Positions 1 to 7,461 of a stretch of DNA of 29,970 nucleotides are shown here, piece after piece. Where the stretch lies: the NCBI GenBank assembly GCA_002327925.1, contig DCVA01000031.1:599-30568 (forward strand), in the 5' to 3' direction. How positions within the stretch are numbered: position 1 is the first letter of the stretch; the number at the start of each line of letters is the position of its first letter. The position numbers were made by a program, and so were the translations under genes. The notes under the pieces are model-generated. The model had not been told where the DNA came from and made no database searches. It was given only the letters and a program-made list of their open reading frames with translations. The DNA is from Anaerolineales bacterium UBA2200. Lineage in GTDB: Bacteria > Chloroflexota > Anaerolineae > UBA2200.

Positions 1-485
<485 letters not shown>

Positions 486-522
486 TTTGGCCTCCTTATG
501 ACTCGATGGCTCGGTAGCTGCA

Positions 523-595
523 AGCCCTCGACCGGATTTGAACCGGTGACCCCATTCTTACCAAGAATGTGCTCTACCGACTGAGCTACGAGGGC
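523..595 (-). tRNA. tRNA-Thr (anticodon GGT)
   Basis: Read on the minus strand, this 73-nt stretch folds into a complete cloverleaf. It has a 7-bp acceptor stem (GCCCTCG/CGAGGGC), a 4-bp D stem (GCTC/GAGC), a 5-bp anticodon stem (CATTC/GAATG) with loop TTGGTAA, a 5-bp variable region and a T arm (ACCGG TTCAAAT CCGGT). The loop places the anticodon at GGT, which reads ACC/ACU threonine codons. The discriminator base is T and the CCA end is not encoded. It sits directly upstream of tuf in the same direction. Confidence 0.97.
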
Positions 596-630
596 GGGCG
601 TGCCCGGGCACCCCTGCTGGTAGACAAAGT

Positions 631-658
631 ATTGTAACACAAACAGGGCATCTGTCAA
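631..658 (-). promoter_or_regulatory. Proximal sigma-70-type promoter of tRNA-Thr/tuf
   Basis: On the minus strand a consensus -35 TTGACA (658-653) is followed after 16 nt by TACAAT (636-631). Transcription would start near 624, about 29 nt before the mature tRNA 5' end. Confidence 0.8.
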
Positions 659-684
659 ATCACCCTCCGTTTGCGTCCACAAAC

Positions 685-706
685 AAGACCCCGCGGTCGG
701 GGTCTT
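685..706 (-). other. Hairpin at the 5' end of the distal-promoter transcript (possible attenuator)
   Basis: AAGACCCC and GGGGTCTT form a perfect 8-bp stem (9 bp with the inner G-C pair) around a short loop. On the minus strand it is followed by GTTTGTGG, a poor T-tract. It starts 2-3 nt after the predicted start site of the distal promoter, so it would cap that transcript or terminate it almost at once. Which of these it does cannot be read from the sequence. Confidence 0.45.
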
Positions 707-715
707 ACGAAGCAG

Positions 716-745
716 AGTATACGTGAGTTAGTGGGTATTTGTCAA
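716..745 (-). promoter_or_regulatory. Distal sigma-70-type promoter of tRNA-Thr/tuf
   Basis: A consensus TTGACA (745-740) and TATACT (721-716) are separated by 18 nt on the minus strand. The predicted start is near 709, so transcripts would cross the 685-706 hairpin and the proximal promoter before reaching tRNA-Thr. Tandem promoters are common for translation-machinery genes. Confidence 0.7.
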
Positions 746-809
746 ATTGCCGGTTACTGCTGTCCCCGGCGTGGGGCTGCAGGCATCAACTCGCAAAAAT
801 GCACACACG

Positions 810-850
810 AAGGTGGGTCCCGCCGCCCGTCGGGCGGCGGGACCCACCTT
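810..850 (-). terminator. Intrinsic terminator hairpin after hsp20
   Basis: A 20-bp perfect inverted repeat (AAGGTGGGTCCCGCCGCCCG and its complement) around a single central base begins 5 nt downstream of the hsp20 stop codon. A TTTTT run follows about 11 nt further along the minus strand. The very strong GC stem makes a terminator likely even though the T-tract is offset. Confidence 0.75.
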
Positions 851-855
851 GCGAG

Positions 856-1311
856 CTATCTGGCTACGTTGACCTTGATGCTCCGCGGCTTGACTTCCTC
901 AGCTTTGGGCACAGTCAGGTGGAGCATGCCGTTCTTGAACTCGGCAGTGACCTTGTCACCCTGAACTCGGGTCGGCAGGTTTATGGTGCGCTCGAAGGGT
1001 CCGTACCACAACTCGTTCGAGTACCAGCACCAGTCCTTGCTCTGTTCGAGCTCTGCCTCACTCGAGAAGCGGCCCCGGATGGCCAGGTTCTCCCCTGTGA
1101 GCTGGATGTCCAGTTGGTCCGCATCCATGCCGGGCACGCGCGAAACCACGTGGACAGCATCACTGTCCTCCCACACGTTCACCGGCAACTGGGCTGTTCC
1201 ACCCTGGCGAACCCCGCCAGCCGGTCTGACGAAGCTGTCTTCGAAGAGACGATCCATCGCTTCGCGTAGAGTCAACATGTCCTCGACCGGACGCCATCTA
1301 ACAACTGCCAT
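856..1311 (-). CDS. hsp20: Hsp20 / alpha-crystallin family small heat-shock protein (copy 1)
   Basis: Small heat-shock proteins are ATP-independent holdases that form oligomers and bind unfolding proteins in the cytosol. The 151-residue product starts MAVVRWRPVEDMLTLREAMD and has a short N-terminal arm, then an alpha-crystallin domain from about residue 42. That domain carries the typical GPFERTINLP segment and the NGMLHLTVPKAE signature near the end. I chose the ATG at 1311 because a GGAGGTG site sits 5 nt upstream; the open frame extends further but without initiation signals. It is a clear paralogue of the Hsp20 gene at 29412: the N-terminal stretch DRLFEDSFV is the same. It has its own promoter region with phased TCTAAC repeats and a strong terminator, so it appears monocistronic. 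Confidence 0.95.
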   Translation of the reverse strand: MAVVRWRPVEDMLTLREAMDRLFEDSFVRPAGGVRQGGTAQLPVNVWEDSDAVHVVSRVPGMDADQLDIQLTGENLAIRGRFSSEAELEQSKDWCWYSNELWYGPFERTINLPTRVQGDKVTAEFKNGMLHLTVPKAEEVKPRSIKVNVAR

Positions 1312-1355
1312 CTTACACCTCCACATTGAAAATGATCTTTCCTGTATGCACCAGT

Positions 1356-1410
1356 ATCGTAGCGACAAAACGTTAGACTCGTGCTAGTTCCTGGTTAGAG
1401 TTTCGTTAGA
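1356..1410 (-). promoter_or_regulatory. hsp20 promoter with four 11-bp phased TCTAAC repeats
   Basis: Read on the minus strand, four units start exactly 11 nt apart at 1410 (TCTAAC), 1399 (TCTAAC), 1388 (ACTAGC) and 1377 (TCTAAC). Five nucleotides after the last 11-mer comes a -10 box, TACGAT (1361-1356). No recognisable -35 hexamer is present at the normal distance, so the repeats probably bind an activator that replaces -35 contacts. This geometry is known for OmpR/PhoB-family direct repeats; the identity of the regulator here is unknown. Confidence 0.7.
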
Positions 1411-1449
1411 GCTAGCAAGCCACTTTGGGTGGAAGCCCGCGTCACAGAG

Positions 1450-1505
1450 TCTAACTATTGTCTCACAATCTTCATACACTCATCTAACGCGGCCTGCGCT
1501 ATAAT
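1450..1505 (+). promoter_or_regulatory. Divergent promoter with four 11-bp phased TCTAAC-like repeats
   Basis: Units start at 1450 (TCTAAC), 1461 (TCTCAC), 1472 (TCATAC) and 1483 (TCTAAC), each 11 nt apart. A perfect -10 box TATAAT (1500-1505) follows 6 nt after the last 11-mer. There is no good -35 hexamer. The layout mirrors the hsp20 promoter on the other strand, so both genes probably answer to the same factor. Confidence 0.7.
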
Positions 1506-1512
1506 GTCGCCA

Positions 1513-1749
1513 ATGCGCACATTGTGCTTTAACTGCGGGATTGAGATACACTGGCAGCCAACTGTGGTCGATGGACGTCACTACTGTTGTCCTGGGTGCG
1601 CGCAGGGAGGACCCTGCACCTGTGATTACTCCAATCTGCCTCACCCGGCCGAGTACCGCGCTCTGTGCTGCATAGTGGCCACCAAGGTTTCGTCAGCCCG
1701 CGCCAGGCGCCGCTGTCCGCCCAAACCAGAGGGCGTTTCCAAAGAGTGA
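1513..1749 (+). CDS. Small Cys-rich zinc-ribbon-like protein
   Basis: A 78-residue protein beginning MRTLCFNCGIEIH. Its first 40 residues hold two Cys pairs, CxxC at 5-8 and a later CCPGC, followed by GGPCTC. Such spaced Cys knuckles normally bind zinc and resemble the metal-binding ribbon found in front of some P-type ATPases, but here the ribbon stands alone with a basic C-terminal tail. The function is unknown. The TATAAT box at 1500-1505 puts the transcription start at about 1512-1513, so this ATG would be read from a leaderless mRNA. Upstream in-frame starts lie within or before the promoter and are unlikely. The gene is divergent from hsp20, shares its control region, and is followed 27 nt later by the metallopeptidase gene. 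Confidence 0.75.
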   Translation: MRTLCFNCGIEIHWQPTVVDGRHYCCPGCAQGGPCTCDYSNLPHPAEYRALCCIVATKVSSARARRRCPPKPEGVSKE

Positions 1750-1776
1750 GCGCTGGCCTGAACGAAAGGAGACACC

Positions 1777-2475
1777 GTGTACTGGAATCCGATGTATTTC
1801 GTCTTTGCCCTTCCGGCGTTGCTGCTGGGCCTCTATGCCCAGTTCAAGGTCAAGTCCGCTTATGGCCAGTTTACAAGGGTGGCCAATGCGCGCGGCATCA
1901 CCGGCGTGGAAGCGGCGCAGGCCCTGCTCCAGAGGAATGGCCTGGGGCACGTTCAGATACAGGGTACGCCCGGCGAGCTCACTGACCACTACGATCCCAG
2001 CAAGAAGCTGCTGGCACTGTCCCAGGAGGTGGCCTACGGGAGGTCGGTGGCAGGGTTGGCCATAGTCGCGCACGAGGTGGGCCACGCTGTACAGGACAAC
2101 ACCAATTATGGCCCGATGAAGCTGCGTAACGGTATCGTCCCGATGGTCCAGCTCAGCGCCGCGATAGGACCCATCATCTTCATCCTGGGCTATATGCTGG
2201 GAGTTTCTGGCCTGGCCTGGATTGGCCTGCTGCTGTTCTCTGCCTCGGCGGTGTTTGCCCTGCTGACACTCCCGGTGGAACGAAACGCGTCAGCGCGAGC
2301 GTTGCAGATGCTCACTACCAGCGGCATGATCGTGCAGCGGGAAGAGGTAGCTGGAGCCAAGAAGGTGCTTGACGCTGCCGCGCTGACTTACGTGGCAGCC
2401 CTGCTGCAGGTATTGAGCACGCTGCTCTACTACGTGTTCATGCTCACGGGTAGCTCGGGACGCCGTCGCAGCTAG
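1777..2475 (+). CDS. YugP-like membrane zinc metallopeptidase
   Basis: A 232-residue integral membrane protein of the neutral zinc metallopeptidase family typified by Bacillus YugP. It has an N-terminal membrane helix (about residues 5-22), a soluble segment with the zinc-binding motif HEVGH within VAHEVGHAVQDN, and hydrophobic helices around 125-170 and 203-225. The two His residues and the Glu of the motif are intact, so activity is likely; the substrate is unknown. The start is a GTG with AAAGGAG upstream at suitable spacing, and the length fits the family. It lies 27 nt after the zinc-ribbon gene and is probably co-transcribed with it, which would tie a membrane quality-control protease to the hsp20-type regulon. 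Confidence 0.88.
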   Translation: MYWNPMYFVFALPALLLGLYAQFKVKSAYGQFTRVANARGITGVEAAQALLQRNGLGHVQIQGTPGELTDHYDPSKKLLALSQEVAYGRSVAGLAIVAHEVGHAVQDNTNYGPMKLRNGIVPMVQLSAAIGPIIFILGYMLGVSGLAWIGLLLFSASAVFALLTLPVERNASARALQMLTTSGMIVQREEVAGAKKVLDAAALTYVAALLQVLSTLLYYVFMLTGSSGRRRS

Positions 2476-2545
2476 CTCCACGCCGCAGCCCTGATCTCGA
2501 AATTGGAGAGTAGGGGGCAAGCCAGGTCGACGCCGTGGCACTGTC

Positions 2546-2574
2546 TTGCGGGATGCGCATTACGACGCTACAAT
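2546..2574 (+). promoter_or_regulatory. Promoter of the PAS kinase / response regulator operon
   Basis: TTGCGG (2546-2551), a 17-nt spacer and TACAAT (2569-2574) form a good sigma-70-type promoter. The start would be near 2581, giving a leader of about 36 nt before the kinase ATG. Confidence 0.6.
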
Positions 2575-2616
2575 AGAGACGCTGGATTGACACTGTCGCT
2601 TTCAAGGTGGAACGCG

Positions 2617-4797
2617 ATGCAGTATTCCCACAGTAACGCTCGCCATGCGGACGGGAAGCTCTTTCAGTCCCTGACCGAGCATGCGCCGCAAATGACCGTT
2701 CTGCTGGACGACCTCGAGCGAGTTATTTACGTCAGTCCTTCCGTGGAGCGCGTGCTTGGACTGACGTTTGAGCAAGTCAGCAACCCCCGCGAGAGCGCGT
2801 TCATGCACGGCGCCGATTTTGTTCTGGTGCGCGAGTTGCTAGCTAGGGCGCGCCAGCGGCCCGGGGAAGAGTTCAGTGCGGTCGTCGAGTTGCGCGACGC
2901 TGCGGGCAGGTGGCTGAAGGCCACCCTGTACGTCAGCAACCTCCTTCTTGTACCAGCAGTTGGCGCACTGGTCATCACCGCGCACCAGGTACTTACGACT
3001 TCCCAGATAGCGGCCGAGCTTAGCGACCGTGAGAGGACATCCCGCGCTCTGCTGGACGCCAACCCCGAGACGGCTCTCCTGATAACGCCGGATGGGACCA
3101 TCCTGGCCGCCAACAAAACCGCGGCCATCCGGCTGGGTGATAGCATGGATAACCTCGCAGGCAGCAATCTCTTCAGCAGGCTGCCTCCTGATCTGGCTGA
3201 ACTACGACGGGGCTATGTTGAGGAAGCGATTTCCACGCGTGGCGCCGTGAGTCGCGAGGAAACCCTGGGCGCGCGGCAGTTCTTCATCACCGTCCTGCCG
3301 GTGGTTGATTCCCGCGGCCAGGTGCAGACGTTGGCCGTGTTCGGCATGGACCTCACCAGGCGGTACCAGGCGGAACTGGCCCTTCAGGATCGCGAGGCCA
3401 CGCTGCGTGTTCTACTCGATGCCAATCCCGATCCCACGATGCTGGTCGACTCGAAAGGGACTATCCTGTCGGCCAACGAAGGTACGGTCAGGCGCCTTGG
3501 CCAGCCGCTCGACAAACTGATTGGCAGCAACGTCTTTGACTGGCTTCCCCCGGAGATTGCACGGACTCGGCGAGCCCGAGGAGAGGCCGCGGTAAGAGAT
3601 CAGAAACCCGTGCACTGGCGCGATGAGAATCGCGGCGCCATCTACGACAATTACATCTACCCCGTGACCGATGCTGGTGGCAAGGCCCGGAAGTACGCTC
3701 TCTACGCCGTCAACGTCACTGAGCAGGCCAGGGCCCAGCAGGCGCTGGCGATCAGCGAGGAGCGTTTTCGTCAGATGGCATCGGTCATCCCGGTAGTATT
3801 CTGGATGGTATCGCCCGATCTTCACACCCATTTCTTCCTCAGCCAGGCGTTCGAGGCAGTATACGGTCGCACGTGCGAAAGCCTGTACGAGGACTATCAC
3901 CTTTGGAGGCAGTGCGTTCATCCGGACGACCTCGCTATGGTCGACCTGTGGTGGCGGGATCATTCTCTCGAACCAACCGAGCTGGAGTATCGCATCGTTC
4001 GGCCTGATGGGACGATCAGGTGGGTTCGTGATGTAGGGCTGCCTGTCAAGAATGACGCTGGAGAGTTGGTGATGCTCTCGGGCTTTACCGAAGACATCAC
4101 CGAGCGACGTGCCCGTCTCTCACAGCTCGCGCAGGCGGACAAGATGGCGGGGCTCGGGCTGCTCGCCAGCGGCATCGCGCACCAGCTGCGCAATCCGCTG
4201 GCCATCATTTCCTCGTGGGTCCAGCTTCTGCAGGAGCATCCCCGCGACAGGCGGCTGCGAGAAGACAGCCTGCCCAGGATCAGAGCCGCCGCCGAGCGCG
4301 CATCGCGTGTGATCGAGGCCCTGCTCAAGTTCTCTCGCCCGGGCGAGATGGTTGTGGAGCCCCTGGATGTGCGAAAGGTGCTGGATGAGGCGCTGGACCT
4401 GCTCGCAGAGCACATGACTGCAGCCCGGATCGATGTCCGGCGGGACTGGCAAGTGGATCTGGGACAGATCCTGGGCAGCCCCGACCTGCTGATGCAAGTG
4501 TTCACCAACCTCGCCATCAATGCCCGCAGCGCGATGCCCTCAGGAGGAACGCTGTCAGTCTCGTGCTGCGCCGAGCCAGGGGGTGGTGTGCGCATCGCGT
4601 TCAGCGACACGGGGCAAGGCATAACACAGGAGGATCTGCAACACGTTTTCGACCCGTTTTTCACGACCAGAGGTCCTGGTGAGGGTACTGGTTTGGGCCT
4701 TACGGTAAGCCACACGGTCATCCAGCAGCATCACGGAACCATCGAAGTTCAGAGTCGACCGGGTGAAGGTACGACCTTCACCGTGAGATTACCATGA
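2617..4797 (+). CDS. Multi-PAS sensor histidine kinase
   Basis: A 726-residue soluble kinase without membrane helices, so it probably senses a cytosolic or diffusible signal. Four PAS-type domains come first, at about 18-125, 140-255, 265-375 and 385-500. The second and third resemble each other closely (both contain LLDANPx and a GSNxFxxLPP stretch) and look like an internal duplication. The fourth has a PAC tail ending GFTEDITERR. The HisKA domain carries His522 in HQLRNPL, where the usual Glu after the His is Gln. The HATPase domain has an N box with both Asn, G1 DTGQGI (Asp664), the FDPFFTT segment and G2 GEGTGLGL. ATG 2617 is preferred over upstream starts because of AAGGTGG 7 nt upstream. 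The catalytic half is NtrB-like although its partner is OmpR-like. Confidence 0.93.
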   Translation: MQYSHSNARHADGKLFQSLTEHAPQMTVLLDDLERVIYVSPSVERVLGLTFEQVSNPRESAFMHGADFVLVRELLARARQRPGEEFSAVVELRDAAGRWLKATLYVSNLLLVPAVGALVITAHQVLTTSQIAAELSDRERTSRALLDANPETALLITPDGTILAANKTAAIRLGDSMDNLAGSNLFSRLPPDLAELRRGYVEEAISTRGAVSREETLGARQFFITVLPVVDSRGQVQTLAVFGMDLTRRYQAELALQDREATLRVLLDANPDPTMLVDSKGTILSANEGTVRRLGQPLDKLIGSNVFDWLPPEIARTRRARGEAAVRDQKPVHWRDENRGAIYDNYIYPVTDAGGKARKYALYAVNVTEQARAQQALAISEERFRQMASVIPVVFWMVSPDLHTHFFLSQAFEAVYGRTCESLYEDYHLWRQCVHPDDLAMVDLWWRDHSLEPTELEYRIVRPDGTIRWVRDVGLPVKNDAGELVMLSGFTEDITERRARLSQLAQADKMAGLGLLASGIAHQLRNPLAIISSWVQLLQEHPRDRRLREDSLPRIRAAAERASRVIEALLKFSRPGEMVVEPLDVRKVLDEALDLLAEHMTAARIDVRRDWQVDLGQILGSPDLLMQVFTNLAINARSAMPSGGTLSVSCCAEPGGGVRIAFSDTGQGITQEDLQHVFDPFFTTRGPGEGTGLGLTVSHTVIQQHHGTIEVQSRPGEGTTFTVRLP

Positions 4798-5513
4798 GTG
4801 CCACTACCCAGATTCTGATCGCCGACGATGAAAGGGACTTGCTGTGGGCTCTGCAGCATAGCCTGGGCGATGAGGGCTACCAGGTGCTGACGGCGAGGGA
4901 CGGGCTGGAGGCGCTAAGCCAGGTGCGACGTCACCACCCCGATCTGATTATACTGGACATAAACATGCCCCAGCTGAGTGGCCTCGAGGTCTGTCGGCGT
5001 CTGCGCCGTGAGCCCCGCTTCGCATCCATACCGATCATCTTCCTGACCGTGGATAGCCGCATCGAGGACCGGGTCACTGGCCTCGATGGAGGTTGCGATG
5101 ACTATGTGGTCAAGCCCTTCGACCTCCGAGAGCTCAAAGCCAGGGTGCGGGCCGTGCTGCGTCGCAGCCGGAATGGTCCCAGTGACGTTCCTGAGTCAGC
5201 GGCTTTGCAAGTTGGCACTCTCGAGCTGGACGCCAAGCGGCGGGTGCTGCACAAAGGTGACAAGACCATCACGCTGACGCCAATTGAGTTCTCTCTTCTG
5301 CGCTGTCTGATGGCCAGTCCGGGCGAGGTAGTGCCAATCGAGCAGCTACTGCATGCAGTCTGGGGATACGACCGGTCTTCCGCATCGGCAGGACTGATCC
5401 GCTGGCACATTCGGAACTTGCGCCGGAAGGTGGAGGCCGATCCAGCCAGCCCAACCCTGCTGCGCACGCAGTCCCATTTCGGATACATGCTCGTGAGTGA
5501 AGAACTGACCTGA
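4794..5513 (+). CDS. OmpR/PhoB-family response regulator
   Basis: A 239-residue DNA-binding regulator, the likely partner of the preceding kinase, whose stop it overlaps by 4 nt (ATGA). The receiver domain (about 5-120) has the acidic pair at 11-12, phospho-acceptor Asp55 in LDINMP, Thr85 and Lys107 in VKPF. A winged-helix effector domain (about 143-236) contains LTPIEFSLLRCLM, the VWGY element and a C-terminal GYML wing, as in PhoB/OmpR. All key residues are present, so it should be switchable by phosphorylation. Regulators of this class bind direct repeats spaced by about 11 bp, which makes it one candidate for the TCTAAC arrays in this window; that link is inference. Confidence 0.95.
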   Translation: MSATTQILIADDERDLLWALQHSLGDEGYQVLTARDGLEALSQVRRHHPDLIILDINMPQLSGLEVCRRLRREPRFASIPIIFLTVDSRIEDRVTGLDGGCDDYVVKPFDLRELKARVRAVLRRSRNGPSDVPESAALQVGTLELDAKRRVLHKGDKTITLTPIEFSLLRCLMASPGEVVPIEQLLHAVWGYDRSSASAGLIRWHIRNLRRKVEADPASPTLLRTQSHFGYMLVSEELT

Positions 5514-5664
5514 CCCCGCCAGACCAACATGTGCTGTTGCCCCCGACGTCCTCGACAGCATCTCCGGCTCTGTTGCTGCGACTGGGAAAGCTGGTGGACA
5601 GGCATCCCAATCCACGGATCATCGACTTCGCTTGGCGTAAGACAAGGGGTGAACGTCGCGTCTC

Positions 5665-5693
5665 TTCTGCAGCAAGGGGACCTGTGGTATAAT
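5665..5693 (+). promoter_or_regulatory. Extended -10 promoter of the long surface operon
   Basis: A perfect TATAAT (5688-5693) is preceded by TGG, giving an extended -10 (TGnTATAAT). The -35 region (TTCTGC, 5665-5670, 17-nt spacer) is weak, which an extended -10 can compensate. The start is predicted near 5700. Upstream, 5514-5664 shows no further gene or recognisable element. Confidence 0.65.
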
Positions 5694-5700
5694 GAAAAAT

Positions 5701-5730
5701 AGATGGTGAAAGCATCTCCGCGGTTGGAGA
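5701..5730 (+). promoter_or_regulatory. Leader with two mutually exclusive hairpins before the NusG paralogue
   Basis: AGATG (5701-5705) can pair with CATCT (5713-5717), while TCTCC (5715-5719) can pair with GGAGA (5726-5730), the ribosome-binding site. The two stems share three bases, so only one can form. The second hides the ribosome-binding site. The stems are short (5 bp each), so this is a candidate switch only. Confidence 0.35.
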
Positions 5731-5737
5731 ACAGAAC

Positions 5738-6250
5738 TTGGTCAGCGCAGCGAACTGGTACGCAGTGCACACAAAGCCACACAAGGAGCGCTCGGTCGAG
5801 CAGTACCTGCGGAACCGCGGGATCGACACTTACCTTCCGGTCCTGAGCGAGAACAGACAGAGCCCGAGGGCGGCAACACAACGCCCATTCTTTTCCTGCT
5901 ATCTGTTCGCACAGATGAACCTCGACTCGGTGCCGTTATCATCGGTCAATTGGGCGCCAGGGGTGAACCGGGTTGTTTGTTTCGGCGGGCAGCCGGCAAT
6001 CGTGCCGGAGAATGTTCTGCTGTGGATACGTGATCGTCTGGCGCAGATAGACCCTCGAGATTACCACAGAGGAATGCCCCTGTTGCCAGGAGATCGTCTG
6101 CGCGTGTCCAAGGGCCCGCTTCAAGGGCTCGAGGCGATCTTTGACCAGCGTCTGTCGTCGAGCGCACGGGCGCGGGTCTTTGTCGAAATCCTGGGACGGC
6201 TCACTGCCTGTCAGATTGACTTGACAGATCTGGAGCGGACTGAAGTCTGA
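5738..6250 (+). CDS. Specialised NusG paralogue (RfaH/LoaP/UpxY-like antitermination factor)
   Basis: A 170-residue NusG-family protein. The N-terminal NGN domain (about 5-105) begins NWYAVHTKPHKERSVEQYL, as in paralogues that ride on RNA polymerase and suppress pausing and termination, and includes the RPFFSCYLFAQMNL strand. A short KOW domain follows (about 116-165, LLPGDRLRVSKGPLQGLEAIF). The housekeeping NusG normally sits next to secE and ribosomal genes; this copy stands alone at the head of a 16-kb co-directional surface/polysaccharide gene set, the usual place for operon-specific antiterminators. The start is TTG at 5738 with GGAGA 7 nt upstream; no ATG or GTG fits. The gene is followed by a 197-nt gap (6251-6447) in which I see no further feature. 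Whether it is closer to LoaP, UpxY or RfaH needs a tree. Confidence 0.9.
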   Translation: MVSAANWYAVHTKPHKERSVEQYLRNRGIDTYLPVLSENRQSPRAATQRPFFSCYLFAQMNLDSVPLSSVNWAPGVNRVVCFGGQPAIVPENVLLWIRDRLAQIDPRDYHRGMPLLPGDRLRVSKGPLQGLEAIFDQRLSSSARARVFVEILGRLTACQIDLTDLERTEV

Positions 6251-6447
6251 CCCGTGCATCAGCAGCTACACCGCGGACGCACGGACAACGGCCATCGCTC
6301 GGCGGCCGCAGACAAGATCGTACGCAATCGCTTGCCCTGATGGCACCAGCGACGGCGGAGCGTGCCCGGGTCATGTGGCCTTCTCGTTGCGAGAGCTGGG
6401 CCGCCATGCCCTCCGCGAGCCGTGGCGCAGAAAGAGATGAGCGAAGT

Positions 6448-7461
6448 ATGCGGATGTTGATTACCGGTGGCGCGGGGTTCGTGGGCAGCCATCTGGCCGA
6501 GAGGCTACTTAACCTCGGTCACGAAGTAGACGTGCTCGACGATCTCTCTACAGGACGTCTGGAGAATCTGTCGCACCTGGAAGCGAACGGGCGTTTGCGA
6601 GTCACCACGGGGTCTGTCACGGACGAGGGTTTGCTGGAGCCGCTCTTGGCCAGCGCTCAGGTTGTCTTCCACCTGGCGGCGGTGGTGGGCGTCGACCTGG
6701 TGCTGCAGTCTCCGGTGCGGACTATCGAGACGAATGTCCTGGGCACTACCAGTGTGCTTCGCCTTGCCTCTCGGCACAGCATCAAGGTGCTCCTTACGTC
6801 TACGTCGGAGGTCTACGGGAAGGGTACCCGACTTCCTTTCTCCGAGGATGATGACCGCCTCCTGGGCCCGACGACACGCAGCCGCTGGTGCTACTCCGAA
6901 TCGAAAGCTGTGGACGAGTTCTTGGCCCTGGCCTATCGTCAGGAGCAGGGTTTGCCGGTGGTCATCGCCAGACTGTTCAACACGGTGGGCCCACGCCAGA
7001 CCGGACGCTATGGCATGGTATTGCCCCGCTTTGTGAGTCAGGCCATTGCGGGGGAGCCGCTCACCGTGTTCGGCGACGGCAGGCAGACGCGCGCCTTTGC
7101 TGACGTACGCGATGTGGTGCGGGCCCTGGTTCGGTTGAGCGAATGCGCGGCTGCCGAGGGCCAGGTGGTGAATGTCGGATCGGGAAGCGAGATCACAATC
7201 AATGACCTTGCCAGACTGGTCATCCAGGTGACTGGCAGTAACTCATCCGTGCAGTACGTGCCATACGAGCAGGCACACGGGGACGGTTTTGAGGAGACGC
7301 AGCGCCGGGTGCCGGATGTCGCACGCGTCAAGGCGCTGATCGGCTGGGAGGCATCCACGCCCTTGCAGGAGACGATAAGCGCTGTAGTTGAGGAGATGAG
7401 CAGGGCGCAGGCCGGCGGAGCTCGCCCGTCGCAGGGAGGGATGCAGGCTGAGCACTCCTGA
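6448..7461 (+). CDS. NAD-dependent epimerase/dehydratase (extended SDR)
   Basis: A 337-residue cytosolic nucleotide-sugar enzyme of the extended short-chain dehydrogenase family. The NAD-binding motif TGGAGFVGS lies at residues 6-14 and the catalytic YxxxK at Tyr149/Lys153 (CYSESKA), with Ser/Thr in LTSTSEVYG upstream. The segments FGDGRQTRAFADVRDVV and NVGSGSEITINDLA are typical of UDP-glucose 4-epimerase, UDP-glucuronate decarboxylase and related enzymes that supply sugars for surface polymers; the exact substrate cannot be told. ATG 6448 gives the Rossmann motif directly at the N-terminus, as in the family. A weak AGAGA precedes it, and a second ATG two codons on is possible. Its 3' end overlaps the methyltransferase reading frame. 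Confidence 0.92.
   Translation: MRMLITGGAGFVGSHLAERLLNLGHEVDVLDDLSTGRLENLSHLEANGRLRVTTGSVTDEGLLEPLLASAQVVFHLAAVVGVDLVLQSPVRTIETNVLGTTSVLRLASRHSIKVLLTSTSEVYGKGTRLPFSEDDDRLLGPTTRSRWCYSESKAVDEFLALAYRQEQGLPVVIARLFNTVGPRQTGRYGMVLPRFVSQAIAGEPLTVFGDGRQTRAFADVRDVVRALVRLSECAAAEGQVVNVGSGSEITINDLARLVIQVTGSNSSVQYVPYEQAHGDGFEETQRRVPDVARVKALIGWEASTPLQETISAVVEEMSRAQAGGARPSQGGMQAEHS

Noticed and set aside
1362..1500. CIRCE or HAIR heat-shock operator at hsp20
   Set aside because: No TTAGCACTC/GAGTGCTAA pair or CTTGAGT/ACTCAAG pair is present. The elements are direct 11-bp repeats, not inverted ones.
5102..5881. Overlapping minus-strand frames across the response regulator end and NusG start
   Set aside because: They are shadows of the plus-strand genes. 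They cross a clear promoter and show no family motifs.
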